NCBI GenBank assembly: GCA_904394975.1
Contig: CAJFNQ010000011.1
Span: forward strand, 124,001-188,000
Origin: Metaruminococcus_A gallistercoris
GTDB lineage: Bacteria > Bacillota > Clostridia > Oscillospirales > Ruminococcaceae
DNA length: 64,000 nucleotides
Direction: 5' to 3'
Shown: positions 17,327 to 24,833 of the stretch, in pieces
How the letters are laid out: every line of letters starts with the position of its first letter
Position numbering within the stretch: the stretch's first letter is position 1
Position numbers and translations under genes: made by a program
Notes under the pieces: generated by a model
The model's database searches: none
What the model saw: the letters and a program-made list of their open reading frames with translations, nothing else
Told to the model about the DNA's origin: nothing

Positions 17327-18409
17327 ATGGCATTGGTGATGGACATGAAACATTCTGTAAAAAAACTGATCGGCCCCGCTTCCAGCATTGTTGCCGCATG
17401 CCTGACACTCGCGGTATTTACCGCCATCGGCGTACTGCAGCAGGCGGCGGAAACATCTTCCGGAGAGCGCCAGCTGCCCATTTACTGCGTTCAAACCGAG
17501 CAAAAGAAAATCGCGCTCACGTTTGATGCGGCATGGGGCAATTCCGACACGGATGAACTTCTTTCCATTTTAGCGCAGAACGATGCAAAAGCTACCTTTT
17601 TCACCACCGGGGAATGGGTTGACAAATACCCGGAAGATGTAAAAAAACTGTTTGACGCCGGGCACGAGATACAAAACCACTCCGATACCCACCCCCATCC
17701 TACCAATCTGTCTTTCGAACAGCTGGTAAACGACACCAACGCCTGCGATGAAAAAATCTACGCGATTACCGGGGTCTACCCCACCCTCTACCGTGCGCCA
17801 TACGGTGAATACGACAACAATGTGATACAAACCATCAAAAGCATGGGGAAAAACGTGATTCAATGGGATGTAGACAGCATTGACTGGGATGAGGCCAGCG
17901 TGGACGAAATTGTCGACCGGGTCCTGTCCAAAACGGAAAACGGCTCCATCCTGCTGTTCCACAACGACATCGAAAACACACCCGAAGCACTCAGCCAGAT
18001 TCTTCCAAAACTGAAGCAGGATGGATACTCGATCACTACGGTAAGTGATCTGATTCCCTCAGGCAGTTTTTCGCTGGATTACGAAGGGCGGCTGATTCCG
18101 TCCGAGTCAGAGGCTGAGGACGAATCCGGTGTAGAGAACGAATCTGGTTTGGAAAGCGAATCAGAACAAGACAAAGATTACGCGAATGCCAAAGACCCGT
18201 TCACATGCACAACTTCTTCCGAACAAACCGGCGAAAGCAGTTCTGAAAGCGCACCTTCCGACAGTTCTTCAAGCAACGCGGCCGCATCCGCAAGCGGAAA
18301 TGTCAACGACCCGTTCGCATCCGCGGCGACTTCCGGTCAAACAGATAATAACAGCTCTTCCAATGCAACTGAAACCGATCAAACCGTTTCCTCATCAGCA
18401 AATAGTTGA
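17327..18409 (+). CDS. PdaB-like polysaccharide deacetylase with Ser/Asn-rich tail
   Basis: About 360 residues: one N-terminal membrane helix (about 15-37), a NodB deacetylase domain (about 60-265) and a low-complexity Ser/Glu/Asn tail of ~95 residues. The domain has LTFDAAWGN in place of the usual TFDDG, as in PdaB-type sporulation proteins, then NHSDTHPHP with the metal histidines, RAPYGEYD and LLFHND. It would act on peptidoglycan or another N-acetylated glycan outside the membrane. The tail contains a DPF-centred unit twice (KDPFTCTTSSEQT, NDPFASAATSGQT). ATG 17327, 17339 and 17345 are all possible starts; none has a strong ribosome site. Confidence 0.8.
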   Translation: MALVMDMKHSVKKLIGPASSIVAACLTLAVFTAIGVLQQAAETSSGERQLPIYCVQTEQKKIALTFDAAWGNSDTDELLSILAQNDAKATFFTTGEWVDKYPEDVKKLFDAGHEIQNHSDTHPHPTNLSFEQLVNDTNACDEKIYAITGVYPTLYRAPYGEYDNNVIQTIKSMGKNVIQWDVDSIDWDEASVDEIVDRVLSKTENGSILLFHNDIENTPEALSQILPKLKQDGYSITTVSDLIPSGSFSLDYEGRLIPSESEAEDESGVENESGLESESEQDKDYANAKDPFTCTTSSEQTGESSSESAPSDSSSSNAAASASGNVNDPFASAATSGQTDNNSSSNATETDQTVSSSANS

Positions 18410-18442
18410 CTTTACCTTGTATCTGTCAAGTAATCATCGTTT

Positions 18443-18477
18443 GAGAACGCCCTGCGTAAAGGCCGCGGGGCATTCTC
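18443..18477 (+). other. Hairpin after the deacetylase gene
   Basis: GAGAACGCCCTGCG / CGCGGGGCATTCTC with a 7-base loop but no T-run; possibly a transcript end or stabiliser. Confidence 0.4.
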
Positions 18478-18528
18478 TAACAATGACAAATAATTCTATA
18501 ATTTATAGAAAATTATTTTAAATAGCTC

Positions 18529-18557
18529 TTGACAAAACGGCACTGCGTGCTTATACT
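18529..18557 (+). promoter_or_regulatory. Promoter of the feo operon
   Basis: TTGACA, 17-base spacer, TATACT. Two palindromic operator-like sites follow at +8 and +40 or so. Confidence 0.8.
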
Positions 18558-18569
18558 ATAAACGAACCA

Positions 18570-18585
18570 GTTAGCTAATGCTAAC
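18570..18585 (+). promoter_or_regulatory. Operator-like palindrome 1 of the feo operon
   Basis: GTTAGCTAATGCTAAC, a perfect 6-4-6 palindrome just behind the promoter. TTAG/CTAA half-sites resemble boxes of DtxR/IdeR-type metal regulators. The regulator itself is not in the window. Confidence 0.6.
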
Positions 18586-18602
18586 TTTTAATTTCATCTC
18601 TG

Positions 18603-18618
18603 GTTAGTTTTAGCTAAC
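18603..18618 (+). promoter_or_regulatory. Operator-like palindrome 2 of the feo operon
   Basis: GTTAGTTTTAGCTAAC, same 16-base layout as site 1 with one mismatch, 33 bases downstream (three helical turns). Confidence 0.55.
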
Positions 18619-18652
18619 AAATAATCCGACCGAAAAGAGGGTGAACAGTATC

Positions 18653-18862
18653 ATGCCGTTAACCATGGCCCCTTTGGGCACTGTCAACGTAATCAAACGG
18701 ATTACCGGAAAGGATGACACCCGGCAGTTTCTTGAAAAGCTGGGATTTGTTGTTGGCGGAACAGTGACCGTTGTTTCTCAAATGGGCGGAAACATGATTG
18801 TCAATATTAAAGATACGCGCATTGCCATTGACCGCTCAATGGCAAACCGCATCATGATTTAA
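18653..18862 (+). CDS. feoA: FeoA-domain protein (first copy)
   Basis: 69 residues, an SH3-like FeoA domain: MAPLGTVNVIKRITGK, LEKLGFVVGGTVTVVSQMGG, then DTRIAIDRSMANRIMI. FeoA is a small cytoplasmic partner of the ferrous iron permease FeoB. The ATG at 18653 was chosen from family length; GTG 18641 would leave the ribosome site (AGAGGG) too close. A second FeoA gene follows after 17 bases. Paired FeoA genes are common in Clostridia. Confidence 0.88.
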   Translation: MPLTMAPLGTVNVIKRITGKDDTRQFLEKLGFVVGGTVTVVSQMGGNMIVNIKDTRIAIDRSMANRIMI

Positions 18863-18879
18863 TAAAGGAGGGAAAACAG

Positions 18880-19101
18880 ATGAAAAACCTTCGCACTGCA
18901 AAGCCGGGCGAAACCGTAACTGTTTTAAAATTAGACGGTGAGGGCGCCGTCAAACGCCGCATTATGGATATGGGCATTACCAAAGGGGTAAAGGTCTTTG
19001 TTCGAAAGGTGGCGCCGCTGGGCGATCCGGTGGAAGTGACAGTAAGAGGTTACGAACTCACATTGCGCAAAGCCGACGCGGAAAATATTCTCATTGTTTA
19101 A
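18880..19101 (+). CDS. feoA: FeoA-domain protein (second copy)
   Basis: 73 residues of the FeoA family with GETVTVLKLDGEGAVKRRIM, MGITKGVKVFVRKVAPLGDP and the C-terminal LRKADAENILIV. It differs clearly from the first copy, so the two probably have distinct roles at FeoB rather than being a recent duplication. AAAGGAGGG lies 7 bases before the ATG. A terminator-like hairpin separates it from feoB. Confidence 0.92.
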   Translation: MKNLRTAKPGETVTVLKLDGEGAVKRRIMDMGITKGVKVFVRKVAPLGDPVEVTVRGYELTLRKADAENILIV

Positions 19102-19102
19102 G

Positions 19103-19137
19103 TGCCATAAAAACCTGAACGGCAGAACTTTATGGCA
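19103..19137 (+). repeat. Inverted repeat after feoA
   Basis: TGCCATAAA and TTTATGGCA, a perfect 9-base inverted repeat with a 17-base gap, directly after the second feoA stop codon. Confidence 0.5.
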
Positions 19138-19153
19138 GCAGACTGCGACTATG

Positions 19154-19184
19154 ACAGAGGTTCTTTCATGCCTCTGTATTTTTT
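19154..19184 (+). terminator. Internal terminator or attenuator between feoA and feoB
   Basis: ACAGAGG / CCTCTGT with a 10-base loop, then ATTTTTT. It would reduce feoB transcription relative to the feoA genes. Confidence 0.65.
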
Positions 19185-19196
19185 GGCTGATTGAGT

Positions 19197-19210
19197 TTAG
19201 CGTTTGCTAA
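19197..19210 (+). promoter_or_regulatory. Operator-like palindrome 3, upstream of feoB
   Basis: TTAGC-GTTT-GCTAA, the same palindromic core as the two sites before feoA. No convincing separate promoter for feoB is seen around it. Confidence 0.5.
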
Positions 19211-19233
19211 CCAAAGAATCAAGGAGGACAGCA

Positions 19234-21528
19234 ATGGCAACAAGAATCGCGCTTGCAGGCAACCCAAACTGCGGCAAAACCACTATGTTCAACAACCTTA
19301 CGGGGGCGACCCAATACGTGGGCAACTGGCCGGGGGTCACCGTTGAAAAAAAAGAAGGGCGTTTAAAGCACAACAAAGAGGTCATTATCACAGACCTTCC
19401 GGGGATTTATTCCCTGTCTCCTTATACGATGGAGGAGGTCGTTTCCAGAAATTATCTCATTGACGAGCGGCCGGACGCTATTTTGAATCTCGTGGACGCG
19501 TCCAACATCGAGCGCAACCTTTACCTGACCACCCAGCTGCTCGAACTCGGCATCCCCACCGTAGTCGCGCTGAACATGATGGACGTGGTGCAGAAAAACG
19601 GCGATGTGATCGACCTGAAAAAACTGTCCGCCCTGCTCGGCTGCGAGGTTGTGGAAACAACCGCGTTAAAGGGCCGCGGAACCAAAGATGCTGCGGAAGC
19701 GGCACTGGGGGCATCCAAGCATTCCACCGAACCGGTTCGCATCACCTTTTCGGAAGATGTGGAAAACGCCCTTTCGGCGATCATTCAGCTCATCGGTTCC
19801 GCTGTTCCGGAATCCGAAGCACGCTGGTTTGCCATCAAGCTGTTTGAACGGGACGAAAAAATTTCCGAGCTCGTGAGCCTTTCTGCGGATGCAAAAGAAC
19901 AGATCGAACAGATCATCAAAGCCTGTGAAGAGGCTATGGACGATGACAGCGAAAGCATCATCACCAACGAACGGTATCTTTTCATTGATTCAGTGATGAA
20001 ACAATGCGTGAAAAAGCAGAAACGCGCCATGACCCGTTCGGACAAGATCGACCGAATCGTAACCAACCGCTGGCTGGCGCTCCCGATTTTCGCAGTGGTC
20101 ATGATCATCGTTTACTACATATCGGTCACCACCATCGGCACCATGGCAACCGACTGGGCCAACGACGGGGTATTCGGCGACGGCTTCCATCTGGTCGGCA
20201 TCGGAGACGGCGAGTACGCGGCAGCGGTAGAAGAGTATGAAGCCGCCGTATCCGCCGCGGAAGAAACCGGCGTAGAGGTAACACTGGAAGAGCCTGACCC
20301 GGCTGACTACGGCATCTGGGTACCCGGTATTCCGGTTCTGGCGGAACAGGGTCTGGAAGCAGCAAACGCGCCCGACTGGCTGAGCGGTCTGGTTCTGGAC
20401 GGCGTCATCGGAGGCGTCGGCGCGGTGCTCGGCTTTGTGCCGCAGATCATCGTTCTTTTCCTGCTTCTCTCTTTGCTGGAGGACTGCGGCTACATGGCAC
20501 GTGTCGCCTTCATCATGGACCGTATCTTCCGCAAATTCGGACTGTCCGGCAAAAGCTTTATCCCCATGCTCATTGCTTCCGGATGCGGCGTGCCGGGCGT
20601 TATGGCCAGCAAGACCATTGAAAACGAAAAAGACCATCGCATGACAGCAATGACGACCACGTTTATCCCGTGCAGTGCCAAACTGCCGGTCATCGCACTC
20701 ATTGGCGGGGCGATCTTCCCGCAGATCTGGTGGATGGCGCCTGCCATGTACTTTGTCGGGGTGGTCGCGGTCATTGTCTCCGGCATAATCCTCAAGAAAA
20801 CGAAGATGTTTTCCGGAGACCCCGCGCCGTTTGTCATGGAACTTCCGCAGTACCATCTGCCGGCCGCAAAAGGCGTGCTCATCCACATGTGGGAACGTGT
20901 AAAAGCGTTTATCATCAAAGCCGGTACGGTCATTTTCCTTGCGTCCGCGCTCATCTGGTTCCTTTCCAGCTTTGGATTCACCGAAAACGGCTTCGGTATG
21001 GTGGAACAGAATGTCAGCCTGTTGGCGGCCATCGGTTCCTTCTTAGCTCCCATCTTTGCGCCGCTTGGCTTTGGCGGATGGGAAGCCGCTGTTGCAACCA
21101 TCACCGGACTCATCGCGAAAGAGAATGTGGTCAGCACCTTCGGAGTACTGCTCGGCGTCGGCGCAGATGTGACCGAAAGCGACCCTGGCTTGCTCGCGCA
21201 GGTCACCGCACTCTTCCCGTATGCGGCTGCCGCCCTTTCTTTCCTCATCTTCAACATGCTCTGCGCCCCATGCTTTGCAGCGATCGGCGCCATCCGGCGT
21301 GAGATGGGAAGCGCAAAATGGACCTGGTTCGCCATCGGCTACCAGACGGTGCTTGCTTATGCCAGCGCGCTGATGATCAACCAGATCGGCGGGCTCATCT
21401 TCGGCGGCGTTTCCTTCAACTTCTGGACGATCATCGCCTTTGCCGTGCTGATTCTCATGCTGTTCCTTCTCTTCCGCCCCAATCCGCAGAAAAAGGCACA
21501 GCGTGCCGCCGCAAAAGCCGCCGCATAA
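19234..21528 (+). CDS. feoB: Ferrous iron transport protein B
   Basis: 764 residues. The N-terminal G-protein domain has G1 GNPNCGKTT, G3 DLPGIYSL and G4 NMMD; a guanine-nucleotide dissociation inhibitor-like helical part follows to about 265. The C-terminal permease has two Gate modules; SGCGVPGVMASKTIEN and TTFIPCSAKLPV carry conserved cysteines of the iron path. A ~65-residue Glu/Ala-rich stretch (about 320-385) between the first two helices is an extracytoplasmic insertion. It imports Fe(II). AAGGAGG precedes the ATG at 19234. Confidence 0.96.
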   Translation: MATRIALAGNPNCGKTTMFNNLTGATQYVGNWPGVTVEKKEGRLKHNKEVIITDLPGIYSLSPYTMEEVVSRNYLIDERPDAILNLVDASNIERNLYLTTQLLELGIPTVVALNMMDVVQKNGDVIDLKKLSALLGCEVVETTALKGRGTKDAAEAALGASKHSTEPVRITFSEDVENALSAIIQLIGSAVPESEARWFAIKLFERDEKISELVSLSADAKEQIEQIIKACEEAMDDDSESIITNERYLFIDSVMKQCVKKQKRAMTRSDKIDRIVTNRWLALPIFAVVMIIVYYISVTTIGTMATDWANDGVFGDGFHLVGIGDGEYAAAVEEYEAAVSAAEETGVEVTLEEPDPADYGIWVPGIPVLAEQGLEAANAPDWLSGLVLDGVIGGVGAVLGFVPQIIVLFLLLSLLEDCGYMARVAFIMDRIFRKFGLSGKSFIPMLIASGCGVPGVMASKTIENEKDHRMTAMTTTFIPCSAKLPVIALIGGAIFPQIWWMAPAMYFVGVVAVIVSGIILKKTKMFSGDPAPFVMELPQYHLPAAKGVLIHMWERVKAFIIKAGTVIFLASALIWFLSSFGFTENGFGMVEQNVSLLAAIGSFLAPIFAPLGFGGWEAAVATITGLIAKENVVSTFGVLLGVGADVTESDPGLLAQVTALFPYAAAALSFLIFNMLCAPCFAAIGAIRREMGSAKWTWFAIGYQTVLAYASALMINQIGGLIFGGVSFNFWTIIAFAVLILMLFLLFRPNPQKKAQRAAAKAAA

Positions 21529-21561
21529 CAACGCCTGTCCTTTCTGAAAGGAGATTGTTTT

Positions 21562-21744
21562 ATGGAACACATTCCAACCATTCTCATCTGTCTTGTGCTT
21601 GCCGCGTTGATCGTGCTGGCACTTGTGAAGGTCATCCGCACGGCAAAAAGCGGCGGCTGCGGATGCGGCTGCAAAGGCTGTTCACACGCGGCGGGCGGCT
21701 GCTGTCACGCGGACAAACAAAAACAGGGCACATCTCATTCCTGA
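21562..21744 (+). CDS. FeoB-associated Cys-rich membrane protein
   Basis: 60 residues: one N-terminal membrane helix (about 5-25), then a cysteine-rich tail GGCGCGCKGCSHAAGGCCHA. This matches the small FeoB-associated family found directly behind clostridial feoB genes, thought to support FeoB or handle iron. AAAGGAGA is 8 bases before the ATG, and the gene starts 33 bases after feoB. Confidence 0.9.
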   Translation: MEHIPTILICLVLAALIVLALVKVIRTAKSGGCGCGCKGCSHAAGGCCHADKQKQGTSHS

Positions 21745-21775
21745 AAAAGCCCTGCATCTGAATCGCTCTATTGTC

Positions 21776-21842
21776 ATTTAGCGGTTTCTTTTCTCCCCCC
21801 AATGTTTCTGTAACTCCTGTTTTTCTTGTCATACCGCTAAAT
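21776..21842. repeat. Spaced inverted repeat downstream of the feo operon
   Basis: ATTTAGCGGT (21776-21785) and ACCGCTAAAT (21833-21842) are perfect inverted copies 47 bases apart, each preceded by TTGTCAT on the plus strand. No role is known. Confidence 0.45.
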
Positions 21843-21852
21843 TCTATTTTGC

Positions 21853-21888
21853 AAAAGCGCCGGGAACTCTCCTCCCCGGCGCTTTTTG
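21853..21888. terminator. Bidirectional terminator between feo operon and ABC-F gene
   Basis: AAAAGCGCCGGG / CCCGGCGCTTTTT with a short loop; T-runs on both strands. Confidence 0.85.
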
Positions 21889-21933
21889 CATGTTCTCCCC
21901 CGGTTGTGAGGTGTTCACAGTTTCACAAAAACA

Positions 21934-23415
21934 TCATCCGAACAGGATCTCTTTTGTTGCCACGGCGGCGCGAAACGCTCGGTCATGCTCAACGAACACC
22001 ATGGTCTGCGTTCCGGTTTTCAGCAGTTGTTCAATCTGTTCACGGGAAGGCAGATCAATATAGTTGAGCGGTTCATCCCAGATATACAGGTGAGCCGGTG
22101 TGCAAAGGCTTGCTGTTAAAAGCACCTTTTTCTTCTGCCCCTCACTAAATTCCTCCATTGGTTTTTCAAATTGATCCCGTTCAAAAGAAAGCTTTCGTAA
22201 AATTGCTTTAAAAAGGGGTTCCTCAAAACCGTGTTTCTGAAGAAACGCACGCAGTTCGCCCTTCAGACAAGAAGTATCCTGCGGAAGGTATGACACTGTA
22301 ATACCGCCCGCAAGCCGAATCAAGCCACTATGTGGAACCTGCATTCCCGCCAGCAGTTTAAGAACACTGGATTTCCCGCAGCCATTTGCCCCGGTAAGCG
22401 CAACCCGTTCCCCGCGCAGAACCTGAAATGACATTCCTTCGAACACCGGCGTTTGGTCGTAACAGACTGCCAGATCGCGGCATTCTGCCACGAGTGAATG
22501 AACTGGTCGAAGTGCCGGAAGGGTCAGCAAAGCAGTTTCTTCCACCTCGCGCAAAAGCAAGCGGCGCTGCTCTGCCGCCTGCTGCGCACGCGACTGTACT
22601 GCTTTTGCCCGCTTCATCATCTTAGCCGATTTATGCCCAATGTAGCCTCGGTCAGGACGCAGGCCGGAAATGCGGCTTCCCTTTTTGGCGCTTTCAGTCT
22701 GCTGCGCCCACGCCCCGGCACGGGCAGCTGTTTCGGAAAGGCGCCGAATCTCACGCTCCAGCCGCTCGTTCTCCCCGCGTTCATATTGCTCACGGCGCTC
22801 ACGGTTTTGTTCCCAACTGGTATAATTTCCCTGCTCAAGGTCGATGCTCAGCCGATTAATTGACAAAATATGATCCACGCAGGAATCCAGCAAAGAGCGG
22901 TCATGAGAAACCAAAATAAAGCCGTTCTTTCGTTTGAGGTACCGTTCTACCGCATCCCGGGCTGGAGCGTCTAAATGATTGGTGGGTTCATCAATTAAAA
23001 GGAACGCGTTTTCCCGCAGAAACATGCAGGCTAACAGCAGTTTCGTCTGTTCCCCGCTGCTGAGCGTGTCAAACGGGCGGAAGAGCGCTTCGGCGGAAAC
23101 ATCAAGCAGGGAAAGTTCCCGGAAAATTTCCCAGTCCTGCGCACCGGGCGCGATCTGCTCAAACAGTTCTTGCCCGGTTTTTGACGGATCCGAAACCAAA
23201 TACGGAAAGTACTCAAACTCTGCGCAAGCGGAAATCGCACCGTGTGCATCCAATTCACCGCAGAGCAGTTTCAAAAAGGTGGTCTTTCCCCTTCCATTGC
23301 GCCCGATCAGCCCGAGCTTCCAGCTTGTATCCAACGTAAGAGTCACCTGTTCAAAAACCGGGTCAAAACTTCCTTCGTAGCAATAGGTCAACCGATTAAC
23401 AGCAATTTGTGACAT
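21934..23415 (-). CDS. ABC-F protein of the Lsa/Vga antibiotic-resistance type
   Basis: 493 residues with two ATPase domains and no membrane segments. First: Walker A GRNGRGKTT, signature LSSGEQTK, Walker B LLIDEPTNHLD. A basic coiled-coil linker (about 190-290) follows. Second: GANGCGKSS, signature FSEGQKKK and WDEPLNYID, the last being typical of Lsa/Vga/Eat proteins. These bind the ribosome and displace lincosamides, streptogramin A and pleuromutilins. Resistance is inferred, not shown. The ATG at 23415 has GGAGG 7 bases upstream; an ATG at 23421 is too close to it. Its leader carries an attenuator, strong support for drug-induced expression. Confidence 0.88.
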   Translation of the reverse strand: MSQIAVNRLTYCYEGSFDPVFEQVTLTLDTSWKLGLIGRNGRGKTTFLKLLCGELDAHGAISACAEFEYFPYLVSDPSKTGQELFEQIAPGAQDWEIFRELSLLDVSAEALFRPFDTLSSGEQTKLLLACMFLRENAFLLIDEPTNHLDAPARDAVERYLKRKNGFILVSHDRSLLDSCVDHILSINRLSIDLEQGNYTSWEQNRERREQYERGENERLEREIRRLSETAARAGAWAQQTESAKKGSRISGLRPDRGYIGHKSAKMMKRAKAVQSRAQQAAEQRRLLLREVEETALLTLPALRPVHSLVAECRDLAVCYDQTPVFEGMSFQVLRGERVALTGANGCGKSSVLKLLAGMQVPHSGLIRLAGGITVSYLPQDTSCLKGELRAFLQKHGFEEPLFKAILRKLSFERDQFEKPMEEFSEGQKKKVLLTASLCTPAHLYIWDEPLNYIDLPSREQIEQLLKTGTQTMVFVEHDRAFRAAVATKEILFG

Positions 23416-23428
23416 CTGCATTCCTCCA

Positions 23429-23468
23429 AACCAAAACCGCCGGCAGGAAGTCACTTCCGCCGGCGGCA
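23429..23468 (-). terminator. Attenuator terminator in the ABC-F leader
   Basis: On the minus strand CCGCCGGC-GGAAG / CTTCC-T-GCCGGCGG (13 bp with one bulge) and a TTTTGGTTT tail, ending just before the ribosome site of the ABC-F gene. Confidence 0.8.
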
Positions 23469-23560
23469 ATACAGCAAAGAGAACAGACAAACAAAACCAG
23501 TCCCCTAGTTTGGCATATACCGGTCAAAGCGTTTTTCTTCCTGCGGCACAAAATACAAAC

Positions 23561-23594
23561 ACAGCAAAGCTAGGCGTTACCGCCTATATGCTGT
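23561..23594 (-). promoter_or_regulatory. Upstream leader hairpin (possible pause/antiterminator) of the ABC-F gene
   Basis: ACAGCA...AGGCG-GTAA-CGCCT...TGCTGT on the minus strand, between leader peptide and terminator. Its GGCGG could pair with the CCGCC of the terminator arm in an alternative fold. Confidence 0.5.
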
Positions 23595-23609
23595 TCTTCT
23601 GTGTGCGTT

Positions 23610-23630
23610 TCAGAAAGAAATTGAAATCAC
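23610..23630 (-). CDS. Leader peptide of the ABC-F gene (6 residues)
   Basis: GTG ATT TCA ATT TCT TTC TGA encodes MISISF. GGGAGGT lies 6 bases upstream, a strong ribosome site for so short a frame. It starts about 30 bases after the promoter. A ribosome stalled here by an antibiotic would alter folding of the downstream leader. Confidence 0.65.
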   Translation of the reverse strand: MISISF

Positions 23631-23660
23631 GCTCTGACCTCCCTTGTTGTGTTGTTTTTC

Positions 23661-23689
23661 AGCATAGCACCGCGCCAAGCAGTTGTCAA
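23661..23689 (-). promoter_or_regulatory. Promoter of the ABC-F leader transcript
   Basis: TTGACA, 17-base spacer, TATGCT on the minus strand. It yields a leader of ~240 bases before the ABC-F start codon. Confidence 0.8.
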
Positions 23690-23801
23690 GGGGGCGGTCG
23701 CTTCAAGTCACGCCCTGCTTACGCGGCCAATCTCAACACGCAAAACAAACGCAAAAACGCCGTGGCTGCCCCTGTTTCGTGCATCGAAACACCAACGCGC
23801 C

Positions 23802-24653
23802 TCAGCTCTGCCCTTTGTTCCGGTAGGCGCGCGGCGAAAGCCCCGTATACCGTTTAAACAGCTTTGCGTAATGGCTTTGGTCGGTAAACGAAAAACGTTC
23901 CGCAATCATTTGGACCGAATGTTTGGTGTACTGCAAAAAATACTTGGAAGCGTCCAGCTTTTTTCGGGTAACGTACTGCATTGGAGTGATTCCTGCTTCC
24001 TCCCGAAAACGCCGGCAGAAATGATATTTGCTCATATTGACCGACTGCGCCAGCTGTTCAAGCGTGATCGGTTCACAAATGTGCTCCGCAATAAAGCTAT
24101 CCACCCGATTGACAAACACTTCACCAGGCAAGGTAGAAATCCCTTCCGGAACATGCATGTTCTGGCGCATGACCTCAAGCAGCAGGCTGTAAATGATTTC
24201 AGAAACAACCAGTTCCAGATGCTCGCGGCGGTCAATGGCAGCGTCAATACAGCTGGAAAGGATTTCTTCCGCGCGGGAGGATTCAAACACAGCGGGAAGA
24301 GAAGTAAAATGTTCCAGCCCACTGCGGTAGACCGGATACCCCTTGCCATTGACATGCATCCACAAAATCCGGCAGACATTCTGCTGGTCGCTGTAATATT
24401 CATGCGGCGGCTCAAGATGAAGAAACACCCCCTGCCCTTCCCGCAGTATCAGATGCCTGCCGTACTGCCGAACATGCAGTACGCCGGACAGTACCACCAT
24501 AATCAACCCGTTGTTAAAGTTTTCCCGTTTGATATGAAACGCAGAATCCTCGATTCCGCCGAATCCATCCGAGAAAAAAAGATATTCTTGCGCAAACGCC
24601 GACGGCGGGATAAACCTGGCAAACCCTTTATACTCCTCCCAATCACGCAACAC
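23802..24653 (-). CDS. AraC-family transcriptional regulator
   Basis: About 283 residues: an N-terminal cupin-like sensing domain (about 20-150) and a C-terminal pair of helix-turn-helices (about 185-283), with LEQLAQSVNMSKYHFCRRF, GITPMQYV and FTDQSHYAKLFKRYTGLSP. The start is uncertain; GTG at 24653 has AGGGGG 6 bases upstream, while in-frame TTG codons at 24716 and 24758 have no ribosome site. It diverges from a UroD-type methyltransferase gene whose promoter lacks a good -35 box, so it is the probable activator of that gene. Confidence 0.83.
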   Translation of the reverse strand: MLRDWEEYKGFARFIPPSAFAQEYLFFSDGFGGIEDSAFHIKRENFNNGLIMVVLSGVLHVRQYGRHLILREGQGVFLHLEPPHEYYSDQQNVCRILWMHVNGKGYPVYRSGLEHFTSLPAVFESSRAEEILSSCIDAAIDRREHLELVVSEIIYSLLLEVMRQNMHVPEGISTLPGEVFVNRVDSFIAEHICEPITLEQLAQSVNMSKYHFCRRFREEAGITPMQYVTRKKLDASKYFLQYTKHSVQMIAERFSFTDQSHYAKLFKRYTGLSPRAYRNKGQS

Positions 24654-24787
24654 ACACGCCCCCTGTTCACAACATTTTACCTGTTTAAAAAAATCATACC
24701 CTGTTTTCCCGGACAAATCAAGATAAAAAAGCAATAATATACCGAAAAACAGCAACAAACCAAATACAAAGCGATTCCAAGCGCCGG

Positions 24788-24793
24788 TATAAT
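24788..24793 (+). promoter_or_regulatory. -10 box of the UroD-fold gene
   Basis: TATAAT, with no recognisable -35 element 16-18 bases upstream. This suggests dependence on an activator, plausibly the divergent AraC protein. Confidence 0.45.
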
Positions 24794-24833
24794 AAAACTA
24801 CAAATGATTTCAAATATAAGGGGAGTGTTTTCC

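Noticed and set aside
19191..19219. feoB promoter TTGAGT-17-AAGAAT with the operator filling the spacer
   Set aside because: The start point would fall on the ribosome site, leaving no usable leader; boxes are weak.
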